Origin: CATQHL01 sp965204655
Lineage (GTDB): Bacteria; Actinomycetota; Acidimicrobiia; Acidimicrobiales; CATQHL01
Assembly (NCBI GenBank): GCA_965204655.1
Contig: OZ241998.1
Span: forward strand, 124,001-188,000
Length of the DNA stretch: 64,000 bases
Reading direction: 5' to 3'
Shown here: piece after piece, positions 51,605 to 61,217 of the stretch
Numbering within the stretch: the first letter of the stretch is position 1
Layout: each line of letters starts with the position of its first letter
The notes under the pieces: model-generated
What the model saw: the letters and a program-made list of their open reading frames with translations, nothing else
What the model was told of the DNA's origin: nothing
Database searches by the model: none
Made by a program: the position numbers and the translations under genes

Positions 51605-54276
51605 GCGTGGAGTTGTGGGTAGATCGCGTTGTCGTCGAGAAGTGGGGGAGGGCGTCGGGCATGGACGTGCGGCTGGCTGCCCGCGAGGATGGCGGAGGTT
51701 TTTTCGTTGTTTGCGGGCCGAACGAGTCGGGCAAAACCAGTTTCGCCGCTGCGCTGGCCTGGCTGATTGCCGGAGCGGGCAACCAGGGTGTGCTGCAGCG
51801 CTTCGGCAAGCCCGGTGAAGAACTGAAGGCCCGCTTTCATGGCCGTCTTGGCGAAGAAGCATTGCGGGCGAGCGTCGGGGTCAAGGTCACCGGCCAAAGG
51901 GAGGGGATGCCAGCCGATAAGCAGGAGAAGTTTCAGGCGGAATTGTTGGAGGAGAGCTTGACCAGGACAGAGTTCCAGCAACAACTCGGCGGCGGGGATT
52001 TCGTCGGCTACCGGAACTTCTACTGGCTAGAAGCCCTGGAGGTGGCTGAGAGCGAAGGAATGAAGGAGACTCTCTCCGTCAAGGCGATGTTCGGCGGGAT
52101 CAACCCGGATTCAGAAGCGGAGAGGCTTGAGAAAAAAGCAGGAGACCTCATCGGGAGGAGGAGCAATACGCCCGGCAGCGCCTGGGAACTTCTGAAGAAG
52201 GACGACGAACTGCAAACTCAGATCTCCGGCCTGGAGGACGAATGGCGACACCTAGCCGAGGTCGAGGAAAGGCTTGAAGGGCTGAAGGTCGAGTGTTCGG
52301 AGGCGCAAGAACGCCGCACGGCGGTCGCGGAGAAGGAGAAATCCGTCTCGCTCGTTCTCAATGCTGTTGAGAAGGGTTTGCTGGAGAGGCGCAGCAAAGC
52401 CAGGACGTCGCTGGAGAAGTCGCCCGCCCCGTCTCCGCTGGAAAGGGAACTCTTTGAAAAGGAGTCGGAGACGTTTAGAGCAGCGGCTGAACTGCAAGCT
52501 GCTGAAGACGAATTGAAGGAACGGGCACTCGGGCAGCAATCCGCTCTAGCACAGGTGCATCCCGGCTGGCGGGGGCTGGTTTCTGAGTTGCGTATTGATA
52601 GGACACAACTTGAGGAGGCGCGCATCGCTAGCGCTAGAGCGAAGACGCGCCGGGAAGACGCTGAGCGCGCCTCCGAGGCGCTTGCGTCTGCCAAAGACGA
52701 CTCTCTGGATTTAATGAAGTCTCTTCAGAAAAAGAAAGATCTTTGGCAGGAACGCGCCCCGTCGGGGCTCGACCCGACCGACTGCGACCCCGGAGCCGCC
52801 GATTCTCTGACCAAACAATTAGTGCGGTTGAGGATGAGAGCACTGCTCTCGGGGGCGCTCGGACTAGCCGGAGTGCTGGTGGCGGGAATACTGGGGGCTG
52901 GCGGGCAGGCGTTGGGTATCGCCTTGGGGCTGGTCGCGGCTGCGGTGTTCCTGGCTTCGGGCGTTTGGTGCTACAGGCGCTGGCGTGAGGTGGGCGTACG
53001 CCGCGGCTTAGTCGACTGGGATGTAACGCACTCGGTTTTGGACTTGCGGCGGAAACTTGAAGACGTCCAGTGGTCGGAGGCGGAGGCGCGCAAAGGAGAG
53101 ATCCGTTCCCGCGAGAGCCTCGTGCAGGCGCGGAGTGACTTCGAATCCCTGCTGATTCGCCTTGGGGTGGATGCAGACCGGATAGGCGCAGCCACTTCTG
53201 ATCAGACGTCACGCCCCGGCGGAGACGCCCCCGACCCCCTAGCTCAACTCGAGGCCGTCGTTGTTGCTCAGCAAGCGGAGAAGAAGGAGAAAGCTGCGTC
53301 GTTGAAGGTCGGCGCGGTGCGCGCCCGATTGGGTGGGCTGCTGGCCGGGGCAGCCGTGCTTGAAGGCGTCAATGGGGAGAGTTCCTCTGCGCAGCGTGCT
53401 TCCGGGAGAGGGGAGAATTCAGAGGATTATTCGGTTGGAGTTCTCGCCGACGCCGACGAAGTGAAGCGATTCCTCGCGGAGGTGTCCGCTCGGATAAGGG
53501 AGTACGAGAGACTCCGCCAAGAGGAGAAAGAGGCCGCCGCCGACCTGCTCCGGGCGCTTAGAGGAGACAAGGCGGCGGAGGAGATGCTCGAAAGCAAGAG
53601 CATCGAAGATTTGCAAGCGGACGGCGTCTCGCTGCAAAGTGAGGTGAACGGATTAGATGCTCAACTAAAAAACCTGAACGATCAGATCGTTGAATGCAGC
53701 GCCAAGCAGAAGTCGTTGGAATCCTCTGGCAGGCGGGAAGATCTGGAACTAGACCGAGGGGAATTGGCGACGCGCATAGAAGAGAAACTCGTAAGCGGTC
53801 TAGGACGCTGCTTGGCAGCGAACCTTCTGAAACAAGAGGTGGAGACGCATCGCAAGACACGCCGCCCGTCCTTGCTCACCCGCGCTGAGGGTTTAGCGAA
53901 AGAGGCGGCCGACTGGACGAGCATCACGGGCAACCCTCATTCTCCAGAGAGAGATGGCGATCTTCTGGTCGAAAGCACGAGGGGCGAGCATCCGTCGAGG
54001 CGGTTGTCGCTCGGGGCGCAGAGCCTGCTCTACCTGACGCTGCGTTTAGCGACTATCGAGGAGCAGTCGGAGGCGAGGGGCGTGCGTCTGCCCCTAATAC
54101 TCGACGACGTGCTCGTAGGCATCGACTCCGAGCGGGTGGAAGGATGCCTGGGCGTGCTTTCGGGGTTCGCAGGCAGGCACCAGGTGATCTTGCTTACCTG
54201 TCACGAACACCTGGCTGAGAGGGCGCGTTCAGCCGGGGCGTTGGTCTTGGACTGGCCGCCTAATCCGGTGGGCTAG
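51601..54276 (+). CDS. SbcC/YhaN-like SMC-type ATPase with central membrane helices
   Basis: An 891-residue ATPase. Walker A is CGPNESGKTSFAA with K45, and the C-terminal ABC signature and Walker B are SLGAQSLLYLTLRLA and LPLILDDVLVGID. Long coiled coils fill residues about 190-360 and 480-760. Between them, at about 410-465, are two adjacent hydrophobic helices, LSGALGLAGVLVAGILGA and ALGIALGLVAAAVFLA, a YhaN feature that suggests membrane attachment at the hinge. It is the partner of the phosphoesterase upstream. The stop lies in a CTAG shared with the convergent gene. Confidence 0.9.
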   Translation: MSVELWVDRVVVEKWGRASGMDVRLAAREDGGGFFVVCGPNESGKTSFAAALAWLIAGAGNQGVLQRFGKPGEELKARFHGRLGEEALRASVGVKVTGQREGMPADKQEKFQAELLEESLTRTEFQQQLGGGDFVGYRNFYWLEALEVAESEGMKETLSVKAMFGGINPDSEAERLEKKAGDLIGRRSNTPGSAWELLKKDDELQTQISGLEDEWRHLAEVEERLEGLKVECSEAQERRTAVAEKEKSVSLVLNAVEKGLLERRSKARTSLEKSPAPSPLERELFEKESETFRAAAELQAAEDELKERALGQQSALAQVHPGWRGLVSELRIDRTQLEEARIASARAKTRREDAERASEALASAKDDSLDLMKSLQKKKDLWQERAPSGLDPTDCDPGAADSLTKQLVRLRMRALLSGALGLAGVLVAGILGAGGQALGIALGLVAAAVFLASGVWCYRRWREVGVRRGLVDWDVTHSVLDLRRKLEDVQWSEAEARKGEIRSRESLVQARSDFESLLIRLGVDADRIGAATSDQTSRPGGDAPDPLAQLEAVVVAQQAEKKEKAASLKVGAVRARLGGLLAGAAVLEGVNGESSSAQRASGRGENSEDYSVGVLADADEVKRFLAEVSARIREYERLRQEEKEAAADLLRALRGDKAAEEMLESKSIEDLQADGVSLQSEVNGLDAQLKNLNDQIVECSAKQKSLESSGRREDLELDRGELATRIEEKLVSGLGRCLAANLLKQEVETHRKTRRPSLLTRAEGLAKEAADWTSITGNPHSPERDGDLLVESTRGEHPSRRLSLGAQSLLYLTLRLATIEEQSEARGVRLPLILDDVLVGIDSERVEGCLGVLSGFAGRHQVILLTCHEHLAERARSAGALVLDWPPNPVG

Positions 54277-55856
54277 AGAGCAACCGCGGCGGAGGCGCTC
54301 ACACGGGGGTCGCTGGCACCCTGCAGAGTTCCGTCGGCTTCCTGCGAAATCAGGTGCGCCACCCCGGCGAGCGGAGTTTCCTCTAGCCGCCCGACGGCGT
54401 GGCCGCGTTCGGCTAGGGCGCCGAACCACTCCTCGGGGACGCTGGTTTCCAGAGCGACGTTAGGTCTGCGCCCCCGCTGCCAAGTTCCAAAGGCAGTTTC
54501 GCCTAGGAGGATCCAGCGTCCAGCCGAGACCGCCTCTTCAGGCGAAACTCCGCAGTGCAGCAGCCGGGCCAGCAACTGCAGGACGATCTGGGGTTGAGCG
54601 TCTCCCCCCATGGTTCCGGCCGCCCCTTTGCGTCCGCCGTTGAGGTCGGTGAGGAGGGTCGGGGCGAGCGTGTGGGGTGGCCGGCGACCCGGGCGCAGGC
54701 AGGCGTCGTGGGAGAGGTCCAGGTTGAAACCCAGGCCTCGGTTTTGCAGGAAGATGCCGGTCTCTCCAGCCGTAAGGTGAGAGCCGAATCCCTGGGCGTT
54801 GGACTGAATGAGCGAAACAACGAAGTGTTCGTCGGCGGCGCATAGATAGGTGGTGTCGCCCAGCGCGGCGGAGGATCGGGCGGCAGCGGCGGTGCTTCCC
54901 CCGCCGGCCAGGATTCGGTGAGCCAGCGCCTCTAGGCGGGCGGGATCCAACAAAACGGCGGGATCGGCTCGGTCGGAAAGTTCCTCGGGACGGGAGACGC
55001 CCACCGCGCAGGAGGCTTCGATCAGCCAGTGAGCCCAGTCGGGCGCTTCCGGGTTGACAGGCAGGGGCAGGTGTTGCGCAACCGCCGCCGCCGCCAGGAT
55101 CAGGTAGCCCTGCGAGTTGGGCGGGACGGTCCAGATGCGATGCCCCCACGCCTCGGTTTCTATGGGTTCCACCCACTCGGACGCAGGCCGCTTCAGGTCT
55201 TCCGGGCGGAAGTGGTCGGCGCTCAGCGCCAGCAACCCGTCGCCGAACTCGCCTTCGTAGAAGCCCTCGCGCCCGCCCTCCGCCACCGCTTTGAGGGCGC
55301 GCGCCGACCCCGGACGACAGACTTTCTGCCCCTGCCGCAGGTCGGGCGGAATGTCAAGGTTGCCTTTCACTCCTGCCACGTCTCCGGCAGCGGACGCCAG
55401 GGCGTCGCCCGCCGGAAAGCCGTCTGCGGCCATCTCCTGCGCCGGGCGGAGGACGTCGCCGATAGGGAGCGAGCCGTAGCGTTCGTGCAGCGCCATCCAG
55501 CCGTCCACGCACCCAGGAAGCGTGACGGCTGCCGGGTGCCCCCGCGGGGGGATTCCGGTGTGACCCTCATTAAGCAGCCGCTGCGCCGAGACCCCTGAGG
55601 GGGCGCGCCCAGAGGAGTTGAGAGCGCTCGGCGCCTCCTCGCCCGCCTGAACTAGGGCGAACAGGTCGCCGCCCATTCCGCAGGCGTACGGGGCGGTCAC
55701 CGCTAGCACGGCGTTGGCCGCAATCGCAGCGTCTACAGCGTTGCCGCCCGCTCTCATCATCTCAACGCCCGCCGCCGAAGCGAGACGATCTATAGAGCAG
55801 ACGAGGCCAGAGCGGCTGCTAGCTGATGCGGCGCAGTCCTTAGAACGAGGGCTCAT
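54273..55856 (-). CDS. Gamma-glutamyltransferase family protein
   Basis: A protein of about 527 residues of the Ntn-hydrolase gamma-glutamyltransferase family. The start is ATG 55856, overlapping the upstream MOSC stop as ATGA. The large-subunit motifs are MMRAGGNAVDAAIAANAVLAV and CGMGGDLFALVQ. The autoprocessing site is GDTTYLCAADEHFVVSLIQ, where the second Thr would be the nucleophile, and the small subunit contains TMGGDAQPQIVLQLLARLL. There is no obvious signal peptide, so a cytoplasmic member is likely. The family cleaves or transfers gamma-glutamyl groups or acylates; the substrate is unknown. Confidence 0.88.
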   Translation of the reverse strand: MSPRSKDCAASASSRSGLVCSIDRLASAAGVEMMRAGGNAVDAAIAANAVLAVTAPYACGMGGDLFALVQAGEEAPSALNSSGRAPSGVSAQRLLNEGHTGIPPRGHPAAVTLPGCVDGWMALHERYGSLPIGDVLRPAQEMAADGFPAGDALASAAGDVAGVKGNLDIPPDLRQGQKVCRPGSARALKAVAEGGREGFYEGEFGDGLLALSADHFRPEDLKRPASEWVEPIETEAWGHRIWTVPPNSQGYLILAAAAVAQHLPLPVNPEAPDWAHWLIEASCAVGVSRPEELSDRADPAVLLDPARLEALAHRILAGGGSTAAAARSSAALGDTTYLCAADEHFVVSLIQSNAQGFGSHLTAGETGIFLQNRGLGFNLDLSHDACLRPGRRPPHTLAPTLLTDLNGGRKGAAGTMGGDAQPQIVLQLLARLLHCGVSPEEAVSAGRWILLGETAFGTWQRGRRPNVALETSVPEEWFGALAERGHAVGRLEETPLAGVAHLISQEADGTLQGASDPRVSASAAVAL

Positions 55857-56425
55857 CGGACGTCCGTCGTCCCGACGCCGGCCGGCCCCAAATCGATCAT
55901 GCGGTCGCCTACTCGGATCGTGCCTCCTGAGACGATGCGCGCCCTGAGCCCGCCGCGCCCGCTGAGGGCTTTCAGCACGCCCGGGCGAGTGAGGCTTTCC
56001 AAGTAGGAGCAGGGGGTGCACTCCTCGATTCCTTCGCAGACGGCGCCGCCCACAGAGAAACGCCGTCCGATCAACTCCAGCAGTTTCACTCCGCCGCTCA
56101 GAACGTTGCGCCGGGATTCGGCTGCGGTGAGTTCAATGCCTTCGGTGTCTAGGGCTGCGAGGTCTTCGGATGCGATGAATGTGACTTGGCGTTTGGGGGC
56201 GACCGGCTTGGCTGCGTCGGAGTCGGCGGATTTCCGGTGTGCTCCCCTTTCGGTGGGGGCACCCGGCTCCTGTGGGCGATCCGAATAACGTCCGGTGCTT
56301 TCGTAGTAGCGGTCGCCGGTCAACCCCCGATCCGCTACGGCGACGACTTCTGTTACCGACTTCATCTCGGCGCCGGCCTTGGCCGTCAGATGCAGTGCCA
56401 GCACGACGCCTTCGGGTTTGCTCAT
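55853..56425 (-). CDS. MOSC domain protein
   Basis: A 190-residue MOSC domain, the beta-barrel related to the molybdenum cofactor sulfurase C-terminus. VADRGLTGDRYYES and RRNVLSGGVKLLELIGRRFSVG are typical, and the conserved Cys lies in EECTPCSYLESLTRPG. MOSC proteins carry sulfur on this Cys or bind molybdenum cofactor. About 30 residues between 45 and 75 form a charged, variable insert. ATG 56425 overlaps the P-type ATPase stop, and its own stop overlaps the next gene, so all three minus-strand genes form one translationally coupled unit. Confidence 0.88.
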   Translation of the reverse strand: MSKPEGVVLALHLTAKAGAEMKSVTEVVAVADRGLTGDRYYESTGRYSDRPQEPGAPTERGAHRKSADSDAAKPVAPKRQVTFIASEDLAALDTEGIELTAAESRRNVLSGGVKLLELIGRRFSVGGAVCEGIEECTPCSYLESLTRPGVLKALSGRGGLRARIVSGGTIRVGDRMIDLGPAGVGTTDVR

Positions 56426-58992
56426 TGGGTATCGTCCGGCGGCTGGTCGGGCTTTCCGGGACGGTTCAGGTTCATTTCGGCGGGGTCCACATCGGCAGTT
56501 CCCGTTCTGCGGCGGCCTGAGTTATCCAAGCCTGGTACAAGCCTGGGCACCAGCGCCACTGCGACCGCCCCTACTGCGACCGCCGCCGCGATGACACCCC
56601 ACAGCCAGTTGTCTGGCACTACCAACTGGAAGTAGCTGCGCCCGACGGGGAGACTCATCACCAGGGCGTACAGGCAGCCCATGAACAGGGCCAGCCCGAC
56701 CTTCCAAGGTCGGAGCGGCCTGCTGATCACGACCAGAATGGCCAGCCCGACGCCAAGAAGCGTGAGCACGGCAGCCGAACGGGCCTCCGCTAGTTTGTCC
56801 GCATCGGAGTTTGCCTGAGAGAAGCGTCTGGCTATCTCGTAGACAGCAACGGTGCAGGCAGCCCCCGCTACCCCGGCTGGTATGGAGAATTTAAGTACGC
56901 GCCGGATGAACCCGGGCTTCACCAACTCGGTGCTGGGGGCCAGCGCCAGCACCAACCCAGGCAGTCCGATGCTGAAAGTCCCGATGAGGCTGAAGTGTCG
57001 TGGAAGGAATGGGAAGGGCGACCCGGCGATCCCGATTACCGCCGTGATTAGCAGGGCGTAAGCCGCCTTGGCGATGAACAGGTTGGCCACCCGTTCTACG
57101 TTGTTGATGACCTTCCTGCCCTCTTCCAAAACCTTAGGGAGGGTGGAGAAAGAGTTGTCCAGCAGCACCAGGTCGGCCACCGCCTTGCTGGCCGAACTGC
57201 CAGACCCCATGGCGATGCCCATGTCGGCGTCCTTGAGCGCCAGAACGTCGTTCACCCCGTCGCCGGTCATCGCCACCGTGTGTCCGTCAGCCTGGAGGGC
57301 TGAGAGCATGGCCCGCTTCTGATGCGGCGTGACGCGCCCAAAAACGGCGTTGCGTCTCATCGCCTCTCTGAGTTCCTCGTTGTCTTCTGTCTCTGCGCCG
57401 GGGCTGGGCAGTTCTCGGGCGTCTAGGTAGGACTTGGCGTTCTCCACGCCCACCCTTTCCGCCACGGCGGAGACCGTGGCGGCGTTGTCGCCCGAGATCA
57501 CTTTCAGGTCGACGCCCTGGCGCTTGAAGTAGTTCAGCGTCTCAGGGGCGTCGGAGCGGATCGTGTCACCCAGCACTATCACCGCGGCGGCGCGTCTGCG
57601 TTCTTGCAACCGCCGACTCCCGGCGTCGCTCCCCAGCGACCCTTCGGCTGTGCTCAGCAGCAGAACCCTGTGGCCGTCGGCGGATAATTCCTCCACCCTG
57701 CGGCGCACCTCAGCGTCGGAGCCGGAGTGGCTTTGCTCGGGAGCGGCGCCCCGGCCATCTTCGTCGTCCGGCGGGCTGTCGGAGAGCAGAATGTCAGGGG
57801 CACCCAAGTAGTAGAGGCCGTTTCGCAGCCCCTCCCCTGCGAGTTCGGCGGCCGACCACTTTCTCGCCGAGGAGAAAGGCTCCACCGCCGCGGCTTCCCA
57901 CCCCTCCGGCGCTTCGCAAGCCTCGCCTATGCTCCGCAGCGTGGGGTTGGGTGCGGGGTCGGCAGCAACCATGGCGCCTAGCACCGCCCGCACCTCCTCG
58001 GCGCTGAAGCCGCCGACGGGCTCTAGGTGCTCAAAGGAGATCTCGCCGGTGGTGATCGTCCCCGTCTTGTCCAGGCACAGAACGTTCACCCTTGCCAGGA
58101 GTTCGACCGTTGCTAGTTCTTTAGCCAGGGCTTTGCGGCGGGCGAGGGCAATCACGCCGGCCAGGAAAGTCAGCGACGTCAGCAGCACTAACCCGTCGGG
58201 TACCATCGCCACCGACGCGGCCACTACGCCTTGTATGGCGTCGCGCCAGTCGGGGGAAATCACCAGCAGTCGCCACAGCAAAAGCCCGGACACGATGGGT
58301 ATGAGCCACATGAGCATGCGGATGACCAGGTTCACTCCTCGGCGGAGTTCGCTCTGCACCAAGCGGAAGCGGCGTGCTTCTTCGCTCAGCCCCGCTGCGT
58401 AGCCCTCCGAGCCGATCCTCCGGGCGGCGTAGCGTCCGCCGCCCGCCGTCACGAAACTGCCTGATAAGATCTCGTCTCCGGGCGCTTTGTAAAGCGGGTC
58501 GGACTCCCCGGTCAGCAGAGACTCGTCTATTTCCAAGCCTCTGCTGGTGAGCACCTCGCCGTCCACCACGATCTGTGAACCCCCGGAGAGGTCGAGCACG
58601 TCGTCGGCCACCACCTCCTCCACTTCCAGGGTTGTGGGTTCGCCGTCTCTGATGACCGTCGCTTTTGGCGTGGTCAGCACTGCTAACTTTCGCAACTCTC
58701 GGCGGGCTTTTATCTCTTGGAGTGTGCCGATGATGATGTTGGAGGCGATTACGCCTATGAACAGGGCGTCGCCTGGTCTCCGGGCGATCAGGATCAGCGC
58801 TAGGAGCGTGAAGAGCACGGCGTTGACCGGCGTGAAGAGGTTGGCGCGGAAGATTTGCCCCACTGTCCGGACGGGGTCTTTGGGTTGGGCGTTCACACGC
58901 CCTTCCGCGACGCGTTCGGCGACTTCGGCGGTGGTGAGGCCGCGGGCTGCCGTCTCGGCCATCTCGTTGGTGGAGGCGGTGCGGGTGCTCAC
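56422..58992 (-). CDS. P-type cation-transporting ATPase (CtpE-like)
   Basis: An 856-residue P2/CtpE-like P-type ATPase with about 10 membrane helices. The motifs are LEIDESLLTGESDP (actuator), VAMVPDGLVLLTS in helix M4, LCLDKTGTITTGE with the phosphorylated D308, and TGDGVNDVLALKDADMGIAMGSGS. M4 has PDG where PEG is usual. The mycobacterial relative CtpE imports calcium, so calcium is possible here too, but other cations cannot be excluded. GTG 58992 starts the coupled P-type ATPase-MOSC-GGT operon. Confidence 0.9.
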   Translation of the reverse strand: MSTRTASTNEMAETAARGLTTAEVAERVAEGRVNAQPKDPVRTVGQIFRANLFTPVNAVLFTLLALILIARRPGDALFIGVIASNIIIGTLQEIKARRELRKLAVLTTPKATVIRDGEPTTLEVEEVVADDVLDLSGGSQIVVDGEVLTSRGLEIDESLLTGESDPLYKAPGDEILSGSFVTAGGGRYAARRIGSEGYAAGLSEEARRFRLVQSELRRGVNLVIRMLMWLIPIVSGLLLWRLLVISPDWRDAIQGVVAASVAMVPDGLVLLTSLTFLAGVIALARRKALAKELATVELLARVNVLCLDKTGTITTGEISFEHLEPVGGFSAEEVRAVLGAMVAADPAPNPTLRSIGEACEAPEGWEAAAVEPFSSARKWSAAELAGEGLRNGLYYLGAPDILLSDSPPDDEDGRGAAPEQSHSGSDAEVRRRVEELSADGHRVLLLSTAEGSLGSDAGSRRLQERRRAAAVIVLGDTIRSDAPETLNYFKRQGVDLKVISGDNAATVSAVAERVGVENAKSYLDARELPSPGAETEDNEELREAMRRNAVFGRVTPHQKRAMLSALQADGHTVAMTGDGVNDVLALKDADMGIAMGSGSSASKAVADLVLLDNSFSTLPKVLEEGRKVINNVERVANLFIAKAAYALLITAVIGIAGSPFPFLPRHFSLIGTFSIGLPGLVLALAPSTELVKPGFIRRVLKFSIPAGVAGAACTVAVYEIARRFSQANSDADKLAEARSAAVLTLLGVGLAILVVISRPLRPWKVGLALFMGCLYALVMSLPVGRSYFQLVVPDNWLWGVIAAAVAVGAVAVALVPRLVPGLDNSGRRRTGTADVDPAEMNLNRPGKPDQPPDDTQ

Positions 58993-59180
58993 GATGTCGG
59001 GGATTGTAGTGGAGACCGCCCGTGCGTCTGTTCAAAGCGGTGAGCCTGGGGCGTCTTGCTTCCCCTGGAGGGCGGCGTGAAGAGGGCGATGGCCGGGAGA
59101 GGAGGGGGGTGAGGGGGTCAGCCGCCGATACACAGGACTATCCATCCGGCGACCGGCGGCGAAGGATCGGAGGTCGGGGG

Positions 59181-60068
59181 TCAGCGCTTAGCCTGCGTGC
59201 TGCTGCGTTCGTAGCGCCAGGGTCGGTCTTTCGGCATCCAGAGCCGGTGGCGTCCTCCAGGCGCAGTGAGGGCGTGCGCCGCGGATTCCTTGGAATCGTC
59301 CCACCTCCGCTGCCCGCGGTGGTCCGCGCCGCTCGGGTGGCCTGCTTCGGTTCGTGCGCCGATTTCGTAGCCGGCGTCGCCTTCCCAGAGCGCCGCTTGT
59401 CCGCCGTCGTTGAGGTCGAGCAGCACTGTGGAGTAGAAGGTGGGGGGCTTGCTGCGGGCGGTGCGTATGGCTTCGTCTGCTGTGGCGGATCGAGCTAGGT
59501 CGAGCAGTGTTATGTAGGTGGGCGGAGCTATTTCCAGCGTCGCGCTGTCGTGTCTGCGGATGGCTTGGGATGCGGAAATCCACGTCCAGTCTTGTATTTC
59601 TTCCCCGTCAATGTGGACGCTTCCGTTCGGAGCTGCGCAGACGAAGAGCCAGGTGGCGAACTGCTGGGGGATCTGGGCGGGGGGAAGCCAGTGGGAGTGC
59701 GGCACTAGTTCCTCGGCGTGCAGTTTCAGGCCGGTCTCCTCTTGTGTTTCTCTTACCGCCGCCGCTCTTGCCGCCGAATACGCCCGCCGGCTCCCTGGCA
59801 TGAGAGGAGGAGACTCGGCGTCGTCTGTGCGATTTTCAGTTGCGCCCTCCGGATAGTCTGCGGGGTCTGTTCGCCCTCCAGGGAAGACCCACATGCCTCC
59901 CATGAAACGCAGTTCGGGGTTTCGGCGCAGCAGCAGGATCTCCGGCCCGGAGTTTTCTTCTCTGAGGAGCACGACCGTGGCGGCGGGCAGCAGCGGACGT
60001 TCGGTGGTTGCGGCTCGTTGAGTGAGCCACTGGTGATACTGTTCGTCGAGCGTGTAGGCGCTGGTCAT
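59181..60068 (-). CDS. NUDIX hydrolase (NUDT19-like)
   Basis: A 295-residue NUDIX protein. The first half has RFMGGMWVFPGGRTDPAD, a long insert, and the Nudix helix AAVRETQEETGL with the catalytic Glu residues. The domain arrangement and length resemble NUDT19/RNH1-like coenzyme A diphosphatases. The C-terminal 60 residues are polar and likely disordered. It starts at ATG 60066-60068, divergent from the DUF3467 gene. The substrate is not identified. Confidence 0.88.
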   Translation of the reverse strand: MTSAYTLDEQYHQWLTQRAATTERPLLPAATVVLLREENSGPEILLLRRNPELRFMGGMWVFPGGRTDPADYPEGATENRTDDAESPPLMPGSRRAYSAARAAAVRETQEETGLKLHAEELVPHSHWLPPAQIPQQFATWLFVCAAPNGSVHIDGEEIQDWTWISASQAIRRHDSATLEIAPPTYITLLDLARSATADEAIRTARSKPPTFYSTVLLDLNDGGQAALWEGDAGYEIGARTEAGHPSGADHRGQRRWDDSKESAAHALTAPGGRHRLWMPKDRPWRYERSSTQAKR

Positions 60069-60234
60069 AAGGGCGGGGGCGAGCCTTTCCTAGGGTGCTG
60101 GGCTTCTGGGGTGGCCGGTCGAGCCCGGGCGGGCGGCTATGATATTGAGTGGCGGTTAGAGCGTTTTTAGCGTAGGAGTGTTTCGGGCGCATCTGACCTC
60201 GGCAAGTCGAACAGGATTGAACAGGAGTTGCTAT

Positions 60235-60528
60235 ATGGACGACGCAGCAAACGAAAAAGGTGAAGAGCAGGCCGGTCAGGTAGCGATTCGCGTGCCCCCG
60301 GAGTTAGAGGCGGGCGTCTGGGCGAATTTCGCGGCTATCACGCACAGTCCTTACGAGTTCACGCTGGATTTTGTGCGCATGACTTTTGAGGGCGCCCAGC
60401 CGCGCGGAGGAGTTCTGGTTCAGCGCATCAACATGCCTCCGCTGTTTGTGCAGCAACTCATAGACGCCCTAGAGGACAACTGGAAGAAGTACGCTGAGAA
60501 GGCCATGCCGCGCGAGATCAGGGAGTAA
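60235..60528 (+). CDS. DUF3467 family protein
   Basis: A 97-residue protein matching DUF3467, with VPPELEAGVWANFAAITHSPYEFTLDF and a C-terminal QQLIDALEDNWKKYAEKAMP helix. The family is small and beta-alpha, and often has a histidine/phenylalanine-rich HSPYEF motif; the function is unknown. The start is ATG 60235 with CAGGAG at 60222-60227 and 7-base spacing, rather than the upstream 60178. It lies between the NUDIX and the second surface-protein gene. Confidence 0.85.
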   Translation: MDDAANEKGEEQAGQVAIRVPPELEAGVWANFAAITHSPYEFTLDFVRMTFEGAQPRGGVLVQRINMPPLFVQQLIDALEDNWKKYAEKAMPREIRE

Positions 60529-60608
60529 TAGGCGAGGGTGAGGATCTTGCTTCCCCCCTCTGCTAGGCTAAGGAAATGTTTACTATGAAGCGAAAGGCGG
60601 AGTAGAAA

Positions 60609-61217
60609 ATGTTTAAGCAGATGTTCATGAGGGCGGGGAGGGTGTTTGAGTCAGAGAGTGAAAAGAGGAATAACGTGCTGGGCAGGTTATTTTCTGTGAA
60701 GTCTATTTCGGGGCCTGCTTTGGTGGGCGTGTTGTTGGCTGCGTCGTTGGTGGCGCCGGTGGCTTTGTCTGTGGATGATGTTTCGGCGCTGGGGGGAGCG
60801 GAGGAGGGTGAGGTTGAGTTCGTGGCCCGGTTCGGTGCTGGGCGGCCGTTAGCTCTGCCTGGGCTAGTTCAGCCTGGGTGGCTAGTGTCGTCTGCTGGCG
60901 TCGCCGAAGCGGTGGTGTCTGTAGGTTCAGGCGGTGGAGAGCCTGTTGTTGGTGGGGTTTCCGTAGATTGGGATGTCGTGGGATCGTCTTCGTCTGAGCC
61001 TGCGGGTTCGTCTTCGTCTATTTCTTCTTCTGTGCGTGTGGAGTCGGTTGTTTCGTTCTTGGTGTGTCCGTCGGGGTTTGAGCGTTTCAGTGTGGGCTTA
61101 GGGTCGTCTGGTTGGGGTTGCAGGCGGGTTTTGGGTGAGGGGGTTGCGTCGTTTTCTTGTGTGGAGGGTGTTTTGAGGGTTTCGGGGGGGTTCCCGTGTG
61201 TGCGTGTGGGTGGTTGA
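60609..61217 (+). pseudogene. N-terminal fragment of a giant secreted fibronectin-like protein (frameshifted)
   Basis: A 202-residue frame starts at ATG 60609 after GGCGGAG and ends at TGA 61215-61217. It has a signal peptide (VLLAASLVAPVALSVDDVSA), the EFVAR motif, a Ser-rich region, and VCPSGFERFSVGLGSSGWGC plus a SCVEGVLR motif. All of these match the left-edge protein and the metzincin N-terminus. In the +1 frame the reading frame is open from 61177 to the window end and continues with the SCSPGGVPPSCRY motif that follows at this point in the metzincin protein. The G7 run at 61184-61190 lies in the 41-base overlap; removing one G would restore one protein. It is either a true inactivation, phase variation, or a sequencing error. 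Confidence 0.8.
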
